A DNA stretch of 40,483 nt. Source: Bacteroidales bacterium (GTDB taxonomy: Bacteria; Bacteroidota; Bacteroidia; Bacteroidales; UBA4181). The notes below the pieces were generated by a model, which was given only the letters and a program-made list of their open reading frames with translations, was not told the DNA's origin and made no database searches. Below, in pieces: positions 9,686-19,900 of the stretch. The stretch is from positions 1 through 40,483 of the forward strand of contig JAISWR010000104.1 in NCBI GenBank assembly GCA_031270985.1. Direction: 5' to 3'. Both the position numbers and the translations under genes were made by a program. Each line of letters starts with the position of its first letter. Position 1 is the stretch's first letter.

Positions 9686-10279
9686 ATGTTAATTATTGTA
9701 TTATTTGGAGCGCCCGGCGCCGGAAAAGGTACTCAGGCGGTATTGATGGCAAACACACACGGATTGATACATGTATCTACAGGCGATATGCTGCGGCAGG
9801 AGATAGCCGCACAGACGGAATTGGGCAAACTCGCCGAAGCAACCATCTACAAAGGCGAACTTGTCCCCGATGAACTGGTCGTTGCCATGATGAGGGAACA
9901 GATAGAAAAATATGCCGGAGCAAAAGGTTTTATTTTTGACGGCTTCCCGCGTACACGGGCTCAGGCTCAGGCGCTGGATCAATTGATGGAAGAAAAAAGG
10001 ATGAGTATCACCGCCATGCTGGCTTTGGACGTGCCCACGGAAGAATTACTCAATCGCCTGAAGAAAAGAGGTGAAATCTCGGGACGCACCGACGACCTGT
10101 TCTTAGACGTGATCCAAAACCGCATAAACGTATATCACCAAAAAACGATACCCATCATTGAATATTATCGCGCGCAGCAAAAGTATCATCCGATAGAAGG
10201 AACGGGAAGCATCAAGGAAGTTTCCGAACGGATAAACGAACGGATAAGAGAGTTGTACGGATGTTTACCGGTAAAATAA
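9686..10279 (+). CDS. adk: Adenylate kinase
   Basis: MLIIVLFGAPGAGKGTQAVLMA P-loop; FIFDGFPRTRAQAQALD; short LID form. Confidence 0.95.
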   Translation: MLIIVLFGAPGAGKGTQAVLMANTHGLIHVSTGDMLRQEIAAQTELGKLAEATIYKGELVPDELVVAMMREQIEKYAGAKGFIFDGFPRTRAQAQALDQLMEEKRMSITAMLALDVPTEELLNRLKKRGEISGRTDDLFLDVIQNRINVYHQKTIPIIEYYRAQQKYHPIEGTGSIKEVSERINERIRELYGCLPVK

Positions 10280-10439
10280 CGCCTCATACTATATTGAACG
10301 TATTTATCTTCGATGGGCAAGCCGCCCTGTCAGGTTTGCGGTTACGGAAATGCCACTCACCAGTCTGTTTTCCGTATCCTATGCCATATAAAGAGGTATG
10401 TCTTTAATCCCAATTTCTGCCATTACGGGTATTGTTTTG

Positions 10440-11456
10440 TTAATCATTACCATATTGGTTATATACTGTTTCTTCATTTTCCCACCGAACATAAACGGTT
10501 GTGCCGTCGGTTTCGGAAGATAATTTTCCGGTGAGAGACCAATAATATCTTTCATCATAATCGTAAGAAACAGAAACAGGTTTTGAATCTTCCAAAATCA
10601 ACTGTGTACAAGCTTCATCATAATAAAACAGCGGCATTTTTCCAGCAACTTCCGGGGTTTCTCCCCAATTACCTATCCTGCCTATAACAAAATATTTAAG
10701 GTTTTCTTCAACCCAATCATAGTTAGTATAATAAGTATCCGTGTTGTAAGTTTCGCCCCAGTTCACATGCACGCTGTATTGTTTTGCGGCAGGGAATTGA
10801 ACCGGCTGGTACCCCGCAGGAAAAACGGGATTGGCGGTGTAGGAATACTCGTAAATAGCCAAACTTTCTCCGGTTGCCGATTTCAGCTCAAGTTTCAGAT
10901 ATTTGTTGTTTTCACTCAGCGTGACATAATATTTACTTCCTAGGTATGCTTCAATTGCCGTAACAGGATTATCTCCCACAAACTGACCGTTTTCCTCTCT
11001 CCATTTGCCAATATCTTTTACCAAACTGTCTTGCAAATACGGCAAGTCCCACGAATAATATTTCCAATATCCCGTTGAAATTTTTGAGGAAATAAAACTT
11101 TCAGGTTCTGTGTCGGTTTCGCTTTGAAAAAGATAGTGAGTGGTTTCGTCGTAATAACGAAAATCTTCAAACACACCAGCTATTTTTTGAACGGCGAGTG
11201 ATTTTTTTGTGGATAGATTTACCTCCAGTTTGCGCTCAAACCAGAGTGTTGATCCCCAAATAGCATAATCTATTTCGCTCTGAGTGATTGTAATTTCGTT
11301 TTCGGCAAACAGTTTGGCGTTTGCTTCGCAGATACGTTCTATGATTTGCTTAGAAATCAAATCGTCATCCAAATTTGATTCGCGGCTGCACGCTGCAAAC
11401 ACTGCTGCACATCCCAAAATAAGGGCGAAAATCTTGAAATTATTTTTAAAGGTCAT
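10440..11456 (-). CDS. Hypothetical secreted lipoprotein
   Basis: MTFKNNFKIFALILGCAAVFAACSRES is a lipoprotein signal peptide with lipobox AAC; remainder not recognised. Confidence 0.7.
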   Translation of the reverse strand: MTFKNNFKIFALILGCAAVFAACSRESNLDDDLISKQIIERICEANAKLFAENEITITQSEIDYAIWGSTLWFERKLEVNLSTKKSLAVQKIAGVFEDFRYYDETTHYLFQSETDTEPESFISSKISTGYWKYYSWDLPYLQDSLVKDIGKWREENGQFVGDNPVTAIEAYLGSKYYVTLSENNKYLKLELKSATGESLAIYEYSYTANPVFPAGYQPVQFPAAKQYSVHVNWGETYNTDTYYTNYDWVEENLKYFVIGRIGNWGETPEVAGKMPLFYYDEACTQLILEDSKPVSVSYDYDERYYWSLTGKLSSETDGTTVYVRWENEETVYNQYGND

Positions 11457-11665
11457 ATAATTTTACTTTATAATTCTGACACAAAATTAAATGAAAAACA
11501 TTGGTTTTCCAAGCGCATGCAATGAAAAAAAGTTTTTTTACAGAAGAAAAGATATTTTTGATTTTGATCCTAACAACAGGGTGGAGATTTTAATTTGAAC
11601 GCTTTTTATATTTTCCCGTTTCGGAATAATGATGTATCTTTGTACGGGTAAAAACGGATAACCGA

Positions 11666-12874
11666 ATGGAGATGAGAATTATACATACCGCCGATTGGCA
11701 TCTGGGACAGACTTTCCATGATTTTGACAGGAAAAGAGAACATCTGCATTTTTTGGGGGAATTGAAAAGGCGTATCGGGACGTATGCGGCAGATGTGTTG
11801 CTCATAGCGGGCGACGTTTTCGACAGCCCCAATCCTCCGGCGGATGCACAGGAGATGCTGTACCGTTTTTTGCATGAAGCGATTGCGGAAAATCCACAAT
11901 TACAGGTAATCATCATTGCCGGCAACCACGATTCGGCGGGGCGACTCGAAGCGCCCAATCCCTTGCTTAAACTGCTCAACATTACGGTACGGGGCGTGGT
12001 GAGACGCGACGTCAACGGCGAAATAGACTATTCCCGCCTGATTGTGCCGCTCACACAAGGCGGACAAACCGTTGCGTGGTGTCTGGCTGTCCCCTATCTC
12101 CGTTATGGCGATTATCCGCCTGCGGAAAACTATACGAAAGGGGTAGAGCAGATGTTCCTTAACCTGTATGAGCGAATCCCCGATAAACGTTTGCCGGTTG
12201 TCGCGATGGGACATTTGCAGGCATCGGGTTCCGAACTGTCGGCCAATGACAAATCGGAGCGTGTTGTGGTGGGCGGTTTGGAGGGCGTTTCGCCCGAGGT
12301 GTTTTCCCGCGGGTTTGCATACACGGCATTGGGACATCTGCACCGTACGCAAAAGGTTTCGGGACACGAAAACATCCGCTATGCAGGCTCTCCGTTGCCC
12401 ATGTCTTTTGCCGAGACGGGAAACAGACAAAACATAATTCTTGTAGAGATTGACGGCAAGCAGACGCATATCGAAACGGCAGCATTATCGCCTTTGACGG
12501 GATTGCGCACCATCAGGGCATCCTCCGTGCAGGACGCCTTGCAACAGATAGCCGGTTTACCCGAAGGAGATAATGCCGACGCGGATTATCTGGAAATCAG
12601 AGTACGGATCGGCGAACCGGAACCGTCGCTGCCTCACCGGATAGAAGAAGCGCTGAAAGGCAAAGCCGTTCGTTTGGCGCGTTTAGCCGCCTTGCCCCAT
12701 GAAAACACCACATCCGCCATAAAACAAACCGTCGCTTCTTTTGAAGAATTGCAGCGCATCACCCCCATGCACATGGCGACAGAAGCCTTTAAACGGCAAT
12801 ATGGAGGCGATGATATGCCCCAAGCAATAAAAACGATTTTGCAACAGGTAATTAATGAAGCGGAAAATTTATAA
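11666..12874 (+). CDS. sbcD: Exonuclease SbcCD subunit D
   Basis: MRIIHTADWHLGQTFHDFDR; DVLLIAGDVFDSPNPPADA; IIIAGNHDSAGRL calcineurin-like phosphoesterase motifs; precedes sbcC. Confidence 0.94.
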   Translation: MEMRIIHTADWHLGQTFHDFDRKREHLHFLGELKRRIGTYAADVLLIAGDVFDSPNPPADAQEMLYRFLHEAIAENPQLQVIIIAGNHDSAGRLEAPNPLLKLLNITVRGVVRRDVNGEIDYSRLIVPLTQGGQTVAWCLAVPYLRYGDYPPAENYTKGVEQMFLNLYERIPDKRLPVVAMGHLQASGSELSANDKSERVVVGGLEGVSPEVFSRGFAYTALGHLHRTQKVSGHENIRYAGSPLPMSFAETGNRQNIILVEIDGKQTHIETAALSPLTGLRTIRASSVQDALQQIAGLPEGDNADADYLEIRVRIGEPEPSLPHRIEEALKGKAVRLARLAALPHENTTSAIKQTVASFEELQRITPMHMATEAFKRQYGGDDMPQAIKTILQQVINEAENL

Positions 12875-12880
12875 AACAGC

Positions 12881-15800
12881 ATGAAAGTTTTAGCCATCAG
12901 AGGAAAAAATCTGGCGTCGCTGGAAGGCGCTTTTGTATTGGATTTCACGAAAGAACCTTTGGCGTCGGCAGGCATTTTTACCATCACAGGACAGACAGGT
13001 TCGGGTAAATCTACCATTCTGGACGCGCTTTGTCTGGCTTTGTTCGACGACACGCCGCGCCTGCACGCCGCTACGGAAACCGGCATTGAAATACCCGACT
13101 CAGGCAATAAAACCATCCGGCAGGACGACAGCCGATCTATCCTGCGACGGGGAACAGCGGAGGGATATGCCGAAGTGGAATTTTTGTCGCTGAGTGGAGA
13201 ACAGTTCCGCGCAAAATGGCAGGTCAATCGGGCGCAGGGCAAAACGAGTGGCGCTTTGCAAAACACCTCTGTCACATTGAAAAATATTACCGCAAACGAA
13301 GAAATATACGGCTCAAAAAAAGAGTTGCTCGCCCGTATTTCCGCACTCATCGGGCTTAATTTCGAACAGTTTACACGTGCTGTCCTGTTGGCGCAAGGCG
13401 ATTTTTCCACTTTTCTCAAAGCCAAAGGAAAAGAAAAAGCAGAATTGCTCGAAAAACTGACCGGCATGGAGATATACTCCCGCATTTCAAGCCTGATTTT
13501 CGACAAAACCAAAACAGCGGAACAAGAATATAAAAACATTTTCAGGCAGTTGCAGGATGTTAAAACGCTCACCAGCGAACAAACAGAGGCTTTGATTGCC
13601 GAACAACAGGAAACGGAACAGCTCATCAAAAATTTAGACAATCGACTGAAAGTCATAGATACGAAAATAAAATGGCTGGAAGACAAAGTACAACTGGAAA
13701 AAAGCATCTCTGAAGCAGAAACAGTATTTACCGGAGCGAAAAACAACATTGCGGCAGCAACACCACGCTACGAAGAACTTGCCGCATTAGACAGTGTACA
13801 AAGTATCCGCGACACATTTCAACAATGGCAAACCACCAGACAACAACGCGAAGAAAATCAAACCGCGCTTAATGCAAAATATCTGCAAGTGAACCGGGAA
13901 GAAACGTTATCGGCACACAAAAACACCACTTATGCCGCTTTGGAAAAGCAACTGAAAAATATTGAAGAAGCATACGCCGAATTAGAGCCGGAATTGCGTA
14001 GGGCGCAGGACTTGGACATCAAAATCGGCAATGCCGAAACAAACGAAGCGGAAGCCCGAAAAGAATATGAAACAGCCGGTGCGGCAAAGCAAAATATCGA
14101 AAAAACAGTACGGACACTAACGGCATTGCTTCAAGAAAAGCAACAGGCAAAGGAAAAACATGTCCGCCGGAAAGCAGAACACGCTCAATACCAAGAACTT
14201 ATATTAAAATCGGATGCGCTTCTTCAATCGTTGGATTTTATCCGGAAAACCGGTAAAGACGTCCAGATCAATCATCGGCTTTTGGAACAGGAAAATGCTT
14301 TATTGCTGACCGATAGCGAACAGATGGAAGCGTTAAAAGCGGAGCAGGAACATTTGAATCAATTGCTGCCTGCAGAAATTGCAATATTGCGGACGGCATT
14401 GCGTGAGGGCGAACCTTGTCCGGTGTGCGGCAGCACGTACCACCCTTATACAACCGCCGACGAAAATTCCGTTTTGGAAGAAAAGGAACTGAGCCGGAAA
14501 AAACGCGAAACGGCGGAAAAGATCGTCCGCCTTGCCGAAACAATGGAGTATCGCAACGGCAAAATCACTCAACTCTCCACACTTGTGCAGACTTACCGGC
14601 AGCAACAAAATGAAAAAATACACGAAATAGCAACCATAATGGACGTCTTCCCTTCGTGGAGAGACAGGATCGACACAGACGCTTTGCAAACGCAAATCCG
14701 GCAAATGGCTTTGGAATGGACGCAGTGCACAGATCTTATCCAACACTTGGAACAGGATATGGCCATCCTGCAAACACAACTCGCCGACGAACGAAACAAA
14801 TACGAAGAAACAGCGAAACACCTGACCATCAAAGATAAAAAACTGTCGGAAACAACGGAAATAACCGCCAATTTGAAAAAAGAACGCGCCGCGCTCCTTC
14901 ACGGCAACTCTGTGGATGACTTGAAAAAACGGCATGAAACCAAAAAGCGGGAAATAACGGAACAGTGCAAACAAACGCAAAAAGAACAGGAAGATCTGAA
15001 CCGGAAAGTGGCGGAATCAAAAGGCTTTATCGCCCAAATGGAACACACAAACCGGCAATTGACCCAACAATACGATGCTTTGACCCTGCAAAAAGAAGCA
15101 TGGGCGACAACGCAACCGACGACTTTTTCCGATGCACAACTCAGCAGCTTCTTTTCAAAATCGGCACAGTGGATAGAATCGGAACGAAAATTATTAACGG
15201 AGTTGAAAACAATGGAAAGAGCAGCTTTGGCTACGCTTGAAGAACGAAAAAAAAATCTTGCACAACACGAGCAAGCCGAAGAAAAACCATCCGAAGAAAA
15301 CGAAACAAAAACCCGATTAATGGAACAAAAACCGGAAATAGAACAGCAATTGTCGGAAAAACGCAACCTGGAAATACAAATTAAAGTGAAACTCGAACAA
15401 AACCGCGAAAACGAACAGCGGCGGCAACAATATGAAAAAGAAATAGCAATAAAAGAAACTTTGTACGAAAACTGGCAAAAACTGAATACCTTGCTGGGCG
15501 CTAAAGACGGGACAAGATTCAAAAAAATCGCGCAGGAATACACGCTGGATTTTCTGCTCGTTCACGCCAATAAGCAATTGCGTGAACTGACACAGCGATA
15601 TGAGTTGCAGCGCATCGGCAACACTTTAGCCTTGCAGGTAATTGATCTGGACATGTGCAATGAAGTACGCACCGTACATTCACTGTCGGGCGGCGAATCG
15701 TTTCTGGTATCGCTGGCGTTGGCGCTGGGGCTTTCCTCCCTTTCGTCCAACCGGATGAAAGTCGAGTCGCTGTTCATTGACGAAGGTTTCGGATCGCTGG

Positions 15801-15982
15801 ACGTCGACACCCTGCGTATTGCCATGGACGCTTTGGATAGCCTGCAAACGCAGGGACGGAAAGTCGGCGTCATCTCTCATGTGGAAGAAATGACCGAACG
15901 CATCGCCGCACAGGTACGCGTAACGAAGACGGCAAACGGCAAAAGTACAGTAGAAGTGACGGACCGCTTGAACATAGCCTGA
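12881..15982 (+). CDS. sbcC: Exonuclease SbcCD subunit C (SMC-like ATPase)
   Basis: ITGQTGSGKSTILDALCLALFDDTPR Walker A; CPVCGSTYHP zinc hook; SLSGGESFLVSLALALGLS; LFIDEGFGSLD. Confidence 0.95.
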   Translation: MKVLAIRGKNLASLEGAFVLDFTKEPLASAGIFTITGQTGSGKSTILDALCLALFDDTPRLHAATETGIEIPDSGNKTIRQDDSRSILRRGTAEGYAEVEFLSLSGEQFRAKWQVNRAQGKTSGALQNTSVTLKNITANEEIYGSKKELLARISALIGLNFEQFTRAVLLAQGDFSTFLKAKGKEKAELLEKLTGMEIYSRISSLIFDKTKTAEQEYKNIFRQLQDVKTLTSEQTEALIAEQQETEQLIKNLDNRLKVIDTKIKWLEDKVQLEKSISEAETVFTGAKNNIAAATPRYEELAALDSVQSIRDTFQQWQTTRQQREENQTALNAKYLQVNREETLSAHKNTTYAALEKQLKNIEEAYAELEPELRRAQDLDIKIGNAETNEAEARKEYETAGAAKQNIEKTVRTLTALLQEKQQAKEKHVRRKAEHAQYQELILKSDALLQSLDFIRKTGKDVQINHRLLEQENALLLTDSEQMEALKAEQEHLNQLLPAEIAILRTALREGEPCPVCGSTYHPYTTADENSVLEEKELSRKKRETAEKIVRLAETMEYRNGKITQLSTLVQTYRQQQNEKIHEIATIMDVFPSWRDRIDTDALQTQIRQMALEWTQCTDLIQHLEQDMAILQTQLADERNKYEETAKHLTIKDKKLSETTEITANLKKERAALLHGNSVDDLKKRHETKKREITEQCKQTQKEQEDLNRKVAESKGFIAQMEHTNRQLTQQYDALTLQKEAWATTQPTTFSDAQLSSFFSKSAQWIESERKLLTELKTMERAALATLEERKKNLAQHEQAEEKPSEENETKTRLMEQKPEIEQQLSEKRNLEIQIKVKLEQNRENEQRRQQYEKEIAIKETLYENWQKLNTLLGAKDGTRFKKIAQEYTLDFLLVHANKQLRELTQRYELQRIGNTLALQVIDLDMCNEVRTVHSLSGGESFLVSLALALGLSSLSSNRMKVESLFIDEGFGSLDVDTLRIAMDALDSLQTQGRKVGVISHVEEMTERIAAQVRVTKTANGKSTVEVTDRLNIA

Positions 15983-16063
15983 CGCCGTCCCGAACGCCCC
16001 ATCCGACAGCCCGTGAAATGCTTGTCGCAAACGCCGTAAACCGTGAAAATCTTTCGCAAAAAC

Positions 16064-16708
16064 TCAGATGCAGTATTCGGCAACATTGATGATGCCCGCA
16101 CGCAATGCGTATTTGATGGCTTCGTGTACATTATTGACTTCCAACTTCCGGAAAATGTTCTTGCGGTGGGCGTTCACCGTGTGGAAACTCAGGTTTTTGT
16201 CATACGCAATCTCCTTGGTCGTCTTGCCCAAAGCAATTTGATAGAGTACCTCTTTTTCGGAAACGGTGAGCAAATCGGGCACAGCCATGACGGGAATATT
16301 GCTTTGTGCCACCTGTTTCGCCAATTCGCAAAGATACTCCTTATCTTGCGAGGTATTTTCCAAAGCGACAAAAATATCCTGCCGCGAATTGTGCTTCATC
16401 ACGATATTGAAGGTTTGCGGCGAAAACAACACCTGCCGGAGGAACTGTTCGCCCAATTCGTCGGAAAACAGCAACCATGATGACCGGCTGTGTCCTCCTT
16501 TGATGTTCACAATTTCATTGACATCCGAAAAATCGAACAGCGTATAATCCAGCACCACCACAGCGTCGGGATACCTTTTCAGTTCATTCAGCAATTCTTT
16601 CCGCGAGGTTGCCCAAGTGACCACATCCGCAAGATGCGCCTGTTGCAGCAAAGACCATACCCCTTCGCGCGTAATGTCTTGATTGTCGGCTAAAATAAAC
16701 GGACGCAT
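16064..16708 (-). CDS. LuxR/NarL-type response regulator transcription factor
   Basis: Receiver-like N-terminus (AVVVLDYTLFDF); C-terminal HTH VSEKEVLYQIALGKTTKEIAYDKNLSFHTVNAHRKNIFRKLEV. Confidence 0.8.
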   Translation of the reverse strand: MRPFILADNQDITREGVWSLLQQAHLADVVTWATSRKELLNELKRYPDAVVVLDYTLFDFSDVNEIVNIKGGHSRSSWLLFSDELGEQFLRQVLFSPQTFNIVMKHNSRQDIFVALENTSQDKEYLCELAKQVAQSNIPVMAVPDLLTVSEKEVLYQIALGKTTKEIAYDKNLSFHTVNAHRKNIFRKLEVNNVHEAIKYALRAGIINVAEYCI

Positions 16709-16709
16709 G

Positions 16710-17540
16710 TTATTGCTGGATGGTTTCGTTCATGCTGCCGGTACGGTAGCCTTGCAAATCAACGGTGACGTAAGCAAACCCGTGTTTTTTTACGCCGCTG
16801 ACAATGGTTGCACGATTTTCGGGCAACAGCATCTTCGGCAGTTCTTCCGGGTTCACCTCAATGCGCGCCAACTTGCCGTGATGCCGCACGCGCGCCTGCC
16901 TGAATCCCGCGTCAATCAACAACTGTTCACATGCGCCGACGGCTTCCAGCTTTTCCCGTGTAATCTTTTCCCCGTAAGGGATGCGGGACGCCAAACAGGC
17001 AAACGAAGGCTTATCCCACGTAGGTAAGCCCATTTCCATAGACAACAGCCGTATCTCGCCCTTTGTCATCCCCACTTCGCGCAGAGGACTGAGCACGTTC
17101 ATCTCTTTCACCGCCGTCATTCCGGGACGATAGTCGCCCGTGTCGTCGGCATTGGAGCCTTCCGCAAGATGGGTCATTCCCTGCTCCGACAGTATTTTGT
17201 CGAACACGCCGAACAGATTGTGTTTGCACAAATAACACCTGTTGAGCGGATTATCCGCGAAACCCGCTATGGCCAACTCATCCACCGCACAGGTGATGTG
17301 CCTGATACCGTGCGCTTTCGCAAAAGCCACCGCTTCCTCCGATTCCCTGTCCGGATAAAATGCCGACATTGCCGTGAGCGCCAGCACCTTTACGCCAAGC
17401 TCCTGATGCGCCACATACAGCAGGAAAGTGGAATCCACTCCCCCCGAAAAAGCCACCGCAAGATGACGCAAATCTTTCAGTACTTCCCTGAGCCGTTTCA
17501 ACTTGAGATGAGCCGCTTCCGGCGTTTGATCATTCAACAT
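16710..17540 (-). CDS. larE: ATP-dependent sacrificial sulfur transferase LarE-like (PP-loop)
   Basis: VAFSGGVDSTFLLYVA PP-loop; LNRCYLCKHNLF; GSNADDTGDYRPGMTAV; KPSFACLASRIPYGE; HGKLARIEV. Confidence 0.82.
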   Translation of the reverse strand: MLNDQTPEAAHLKLKRLREVLKDLRHLAVAFSGGVDSTFLLYVAHQELGVKVLALTAMSAFYPDRESEEAVAFAKAHGIRHITCAVDELAIAGFADNPLNRCYLCKHNLFGVFDKILSEQGMTHLAEGSNADDTGDYRPGMTAVKEMNVLSPLREVGMTKGEIRLLSMEMGLPTWDKPSFACLASRIPYGEKITREKLEAVGACEQLLIDAGFRQARVRHHGKLARIEVNPEELPKMLLPENRATIVSGVKKHGFAYVTVDLQGYRTGSMNETIQQ

Positions 17541-17656
17541 AGCAAATATATTTTTTGCAAAAATAACGAAATCGTAAAAAAAACAGAAAAAAATATACCG
17601 TCAATTAAACTTTTTCCGTAATATTGCGTCCAAACAATAAAGGTATTAAAAAGAGA

Positions 17657-18211
17657 ATGAGCGAGTATAGCGACGCCCAACTGTTGGAAATGTTTCGGGA
17701 CGAAAAGTGCAGGTACGAAGCTTTCAACAGAATTGTAAAGCAGTACCAGACGCGGCTATATTGGCACATTCGTAAAATCGTACTGGTACACGAGGATACG
17801 GATGACGTGTTGCAAAATACCTTTGAGAAGGCATGGAAAGGTCTGGCAGGCTTTCGGAACGAATCACAATTGTACACGTGGTTGTACCGAATTGCCACCA
17901 ACGAATCCATCAGCTTCCTGAACCAAAAACGGCACAGGGAAGCAGTGCCTCTGGACGAGGCAGCCAACATGCTGGCGCAGTCCTTGCACAGCGACGTCTG
18001 GTTTTCAGGTGACGAAGCGCAACTGACACTGCAAAAGGCATTGCTGACACTGCCCGAAAAACAGCGGATAGTTTTCAACATGAAGTATTTTGATGAAATG
18101 CCTTATGAAAAAATGTCTGCTATTCTGGGAACGTCCGTAGGCGCGTTGAAAGCATCGTACCATCATGCGGTACAAAAAATTAAAGCCTGTTTGGAGCAGG
18201 CGGCAATATGA
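17657..18211 (+). CDS. RNA polymerase sigma factor, sigma-70/ECF family
   Basis: HEDTDDVLQNTFEKAWKGLAGFRNESQLYTWLYRIATNESISFL (sigma region 2); region 4 LPEKQRIVFNMKYFDEMPYEKMSAILGTSVGALKASYHHAVQKI. Confidence 0.92.
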   Translation: MSEYSDAQLLEMFRDEKCRYEAFNRIVKQYQTRLYWHIRKIVLVHEDTDDVLQNTFEKAWKGLAGFRNESQLYTWLYRIATNESISFLNQKRHREAVPLDEAANMLAQSLHSDVWFSGDEAQLTLQKALLTLPEKQRIVFNMKYFDEMPYEKMSAILGTSVGALKASYHHAVQKIKACLEQAAI

Positions 18212-18237
18212 TATGGTTGAACTAAAAAACACAACGT

Positions 18238-18684
18238 ATGAATGACAACGAGATGACAACAGCGGATAAACGCAATCCGTTTTCAGTGCCGGACGGTTAT
18301 TTCGACGACTTTCCGGACAGAATCCTTGCCCGCATCAGGAAGGAGGAAAAACCTGCGGTACGCTTGGTGCCTTATCTCCGATACATCGCGATAGCGGCAT
18401 GTATCCTGATGCTGTTTGCCGCAGGCATGATGCTGCGCGGAAGAATGACGCCTTCCGTAATGGTCGCCGATGCGGACGACGACCAGACGGAACTGTTGTA
18501 CTTACTGAAAACAAGAGATTTGATGACGGCTTTGGCGGATGCGGAAATCGAAGAGGGAATCTTCATGGAATATTCTGAAGAACAGAAAGACGAGATTATC
18601 CTTTTCCTCGAACGTGACAATATCGCTATCGCAGATATTGCCCGCTCCATGAACGGAGATAATTACGTTTCTTATGATGAATAA
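18238..18684 (+). CDS. Small single-TM protein, possible anti-sigma-type partner
   Basis: One predicted TM segment (YLRYIAIAACILMLFAAGMML), directly downstream of the sigma factor. Confidence 0.6.
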   Translation: MNDNEMTTADKRNPFSVPDGYFDDFPDRILARIRKEEKPAVRLVPYLRYIAIAACILMLFAAGMMLRGRMTPSVMVADADDDQTELLYLLKTRDLMTALADAEIEEGIFMEYSEEQKDEIILFLERDNIAIADIARSMNGDNYVSYDE

Positions 18685-19162
18685 ATTTTTAAAAATTATG
18701 AATAAAATATTGATATTATTGACATTGTGGATGGGGTGGAATGTGGAAATTATCGCGCAAAACGGTTCCGGAAGAAGAGGTCCATGGCCTATGGAAGGCG
18801 GACGCATTCAAGCGGAACGAGTGGCATTTTTTACAAAAACGATGGGTTTAACGGTGGATGAAGCGCAAGTGTTCTGGCCGCTTTACAACGAAATGGAAAA
18901 GAAAAACGCCGCCCTGTTTGACGAAAAGTCAAGTATTCTATGGCGTTTCTCAAACGAACATGACAAACTGTCCGACAAGGAAGCGGCAAAATTGCTGGAT
19001 AAACTGATGCAGATCCAGCAGCAGGAAAGCGAAATATCGAAAGAATATATCACGCGGCTACGCAAGGTATTGCCCAACAGTAAAGTGATGAAGTTATATG
19101 TCGCCGAGTTTCAGTTCCGTACTTTCCTCCTGCAAAAAATAAGCAACAACAGGAATAACTAA
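18674..19162 (+). CDS. Secreted helical protein resembling Spy/CpxP-type periplasmic sensors
   Basis: Signal peptide MNKILILLTLWMGWNVEIIAQ; GLTVDEAQVFWPLYNEMEKKNAALFDEKSS. Start may be 18674, 18677 or 18698. Confidence 0.6.
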   Translation: MMNKFLKIMNKILILLTLWMGWNVEIIAQNGSGRRGPWPMEGGRIQAERVAFFTKTMGLTVDEAQVFWPLYNEMEKKNAALFDEKSSILWRFSNEHDKLSDKEAAKLLDKLMQIQQQESEISKEYITRLRKVLPNSKVMKLYVAEFQFRTFLLQKISNNRNN

Positions 19163-19164
19163 AG

Positions 19165-19202
19165 GAAAGACATGCAATAGCAGCAGTTGCGTCGTGTCTT
19201 TC
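19165..19202. terminator. Putative bidirectional hairpin between convergent genes
   Basis: GAAAGACA (19165-19172) with TGTCTTTC (19195-19202), inner GCAA (19174-19177) with TTGC (19187-19190). Overlaps the stop codon of the minus-strand receiver gene. Confidence 0.4.
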
Positions 19203-19578
19203 AGGGCAGGATTTTGAAAATGCTTTCCGTAAGATGGTCGATGAAATACCCGTCTTTAACGATATAGCCCGTTGCTCCGGCTCTCATGCAATCATCTATA
19301 GTCGCTTTGTCATTGTTGCCCGACAGGATAATCACCGGTAAGGAGGGTTGTTGCCGTTTGATGGCGCGAACCACATCCAGTCCTGTCATCTCCGGCGGAC
19401 TGTTGTCCAAATGGAAATCCACCACCACCAAAGAGGGATTCAGATGTAAATGTTCCACACATTCCTCGCCCGTAGCAAATGCCTTTGACACGTATCCGGT
19501 TTTCCCCTTAAAAGTATATTCCAGCAAATTGATGAACATGGGATCGTCATCAACAAAAAAAATCAACTTGTCGCTCAT
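19201..19578 (-). CDS. Single-domain response regulator (receiver only)
   Basis: MSDKLIFFVDDDPMFINLLEYTF; LVVVDFHLDN; PVIILSGNNDKAT; AGATGYIVKDGYF. Confidence 0.85.
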   Translation of the reverse strand: MSDKLIFFVDDDPMFINLLEYTFKGKTGYVSKAFATGEECVEHLHLNPSLVVVDFHLDNSPPEMTGLDVVRAIKRQQPSLPVIILSGNNDKATIDDCMRAGATGYIVKDGYFIDHLTESIFKILP

Positions 19579-19900
19579 ACACAGGGATATTCGTCAAAGT
19601 AAAAACAAATTCAAAGTATACAAAAGTATAAAACATTTGCAAAAAACGCAAAATATCTTATCTTTTTTATACCTCGCGGGACAGGTGGTTCAGCCGCAGC
19701 CAACCTTCCAAAAATACTTGCCGTTACTCATATTGATAACGATTTGATGGAATATTTCATCGGATGGAGAAAATCCGGAAACGGAGAATGGCGCGAATGA
19801 GCCATGAACACAAAAAATCCGATATTTGCAAATATGTATGCAAATACCGGATAATCAACGATGTTGTCCTAACGTTACCCGTACGGCATCATGGCGGAAT

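Noticed and set aside
12634-13749. 371-aa minus-strand ORF across sbcD/sbcC
   Set aside because: Ser/Cys-rich shadow ORF antisense to clear SbcD/SbcC motifs.
17543-17550. CAAATATA as a minus-strand -7 box for larE
   Set aside because: Transcription would begin inside or past the chosen ATG (17540), and no -33 box is present.
16710-19578. Regulators in this stretch considered as one two-component system
   Set aside because: No histidine kinase is visible; the LuxR-type and receiver-only genes are separated by the divergent sigma unit.
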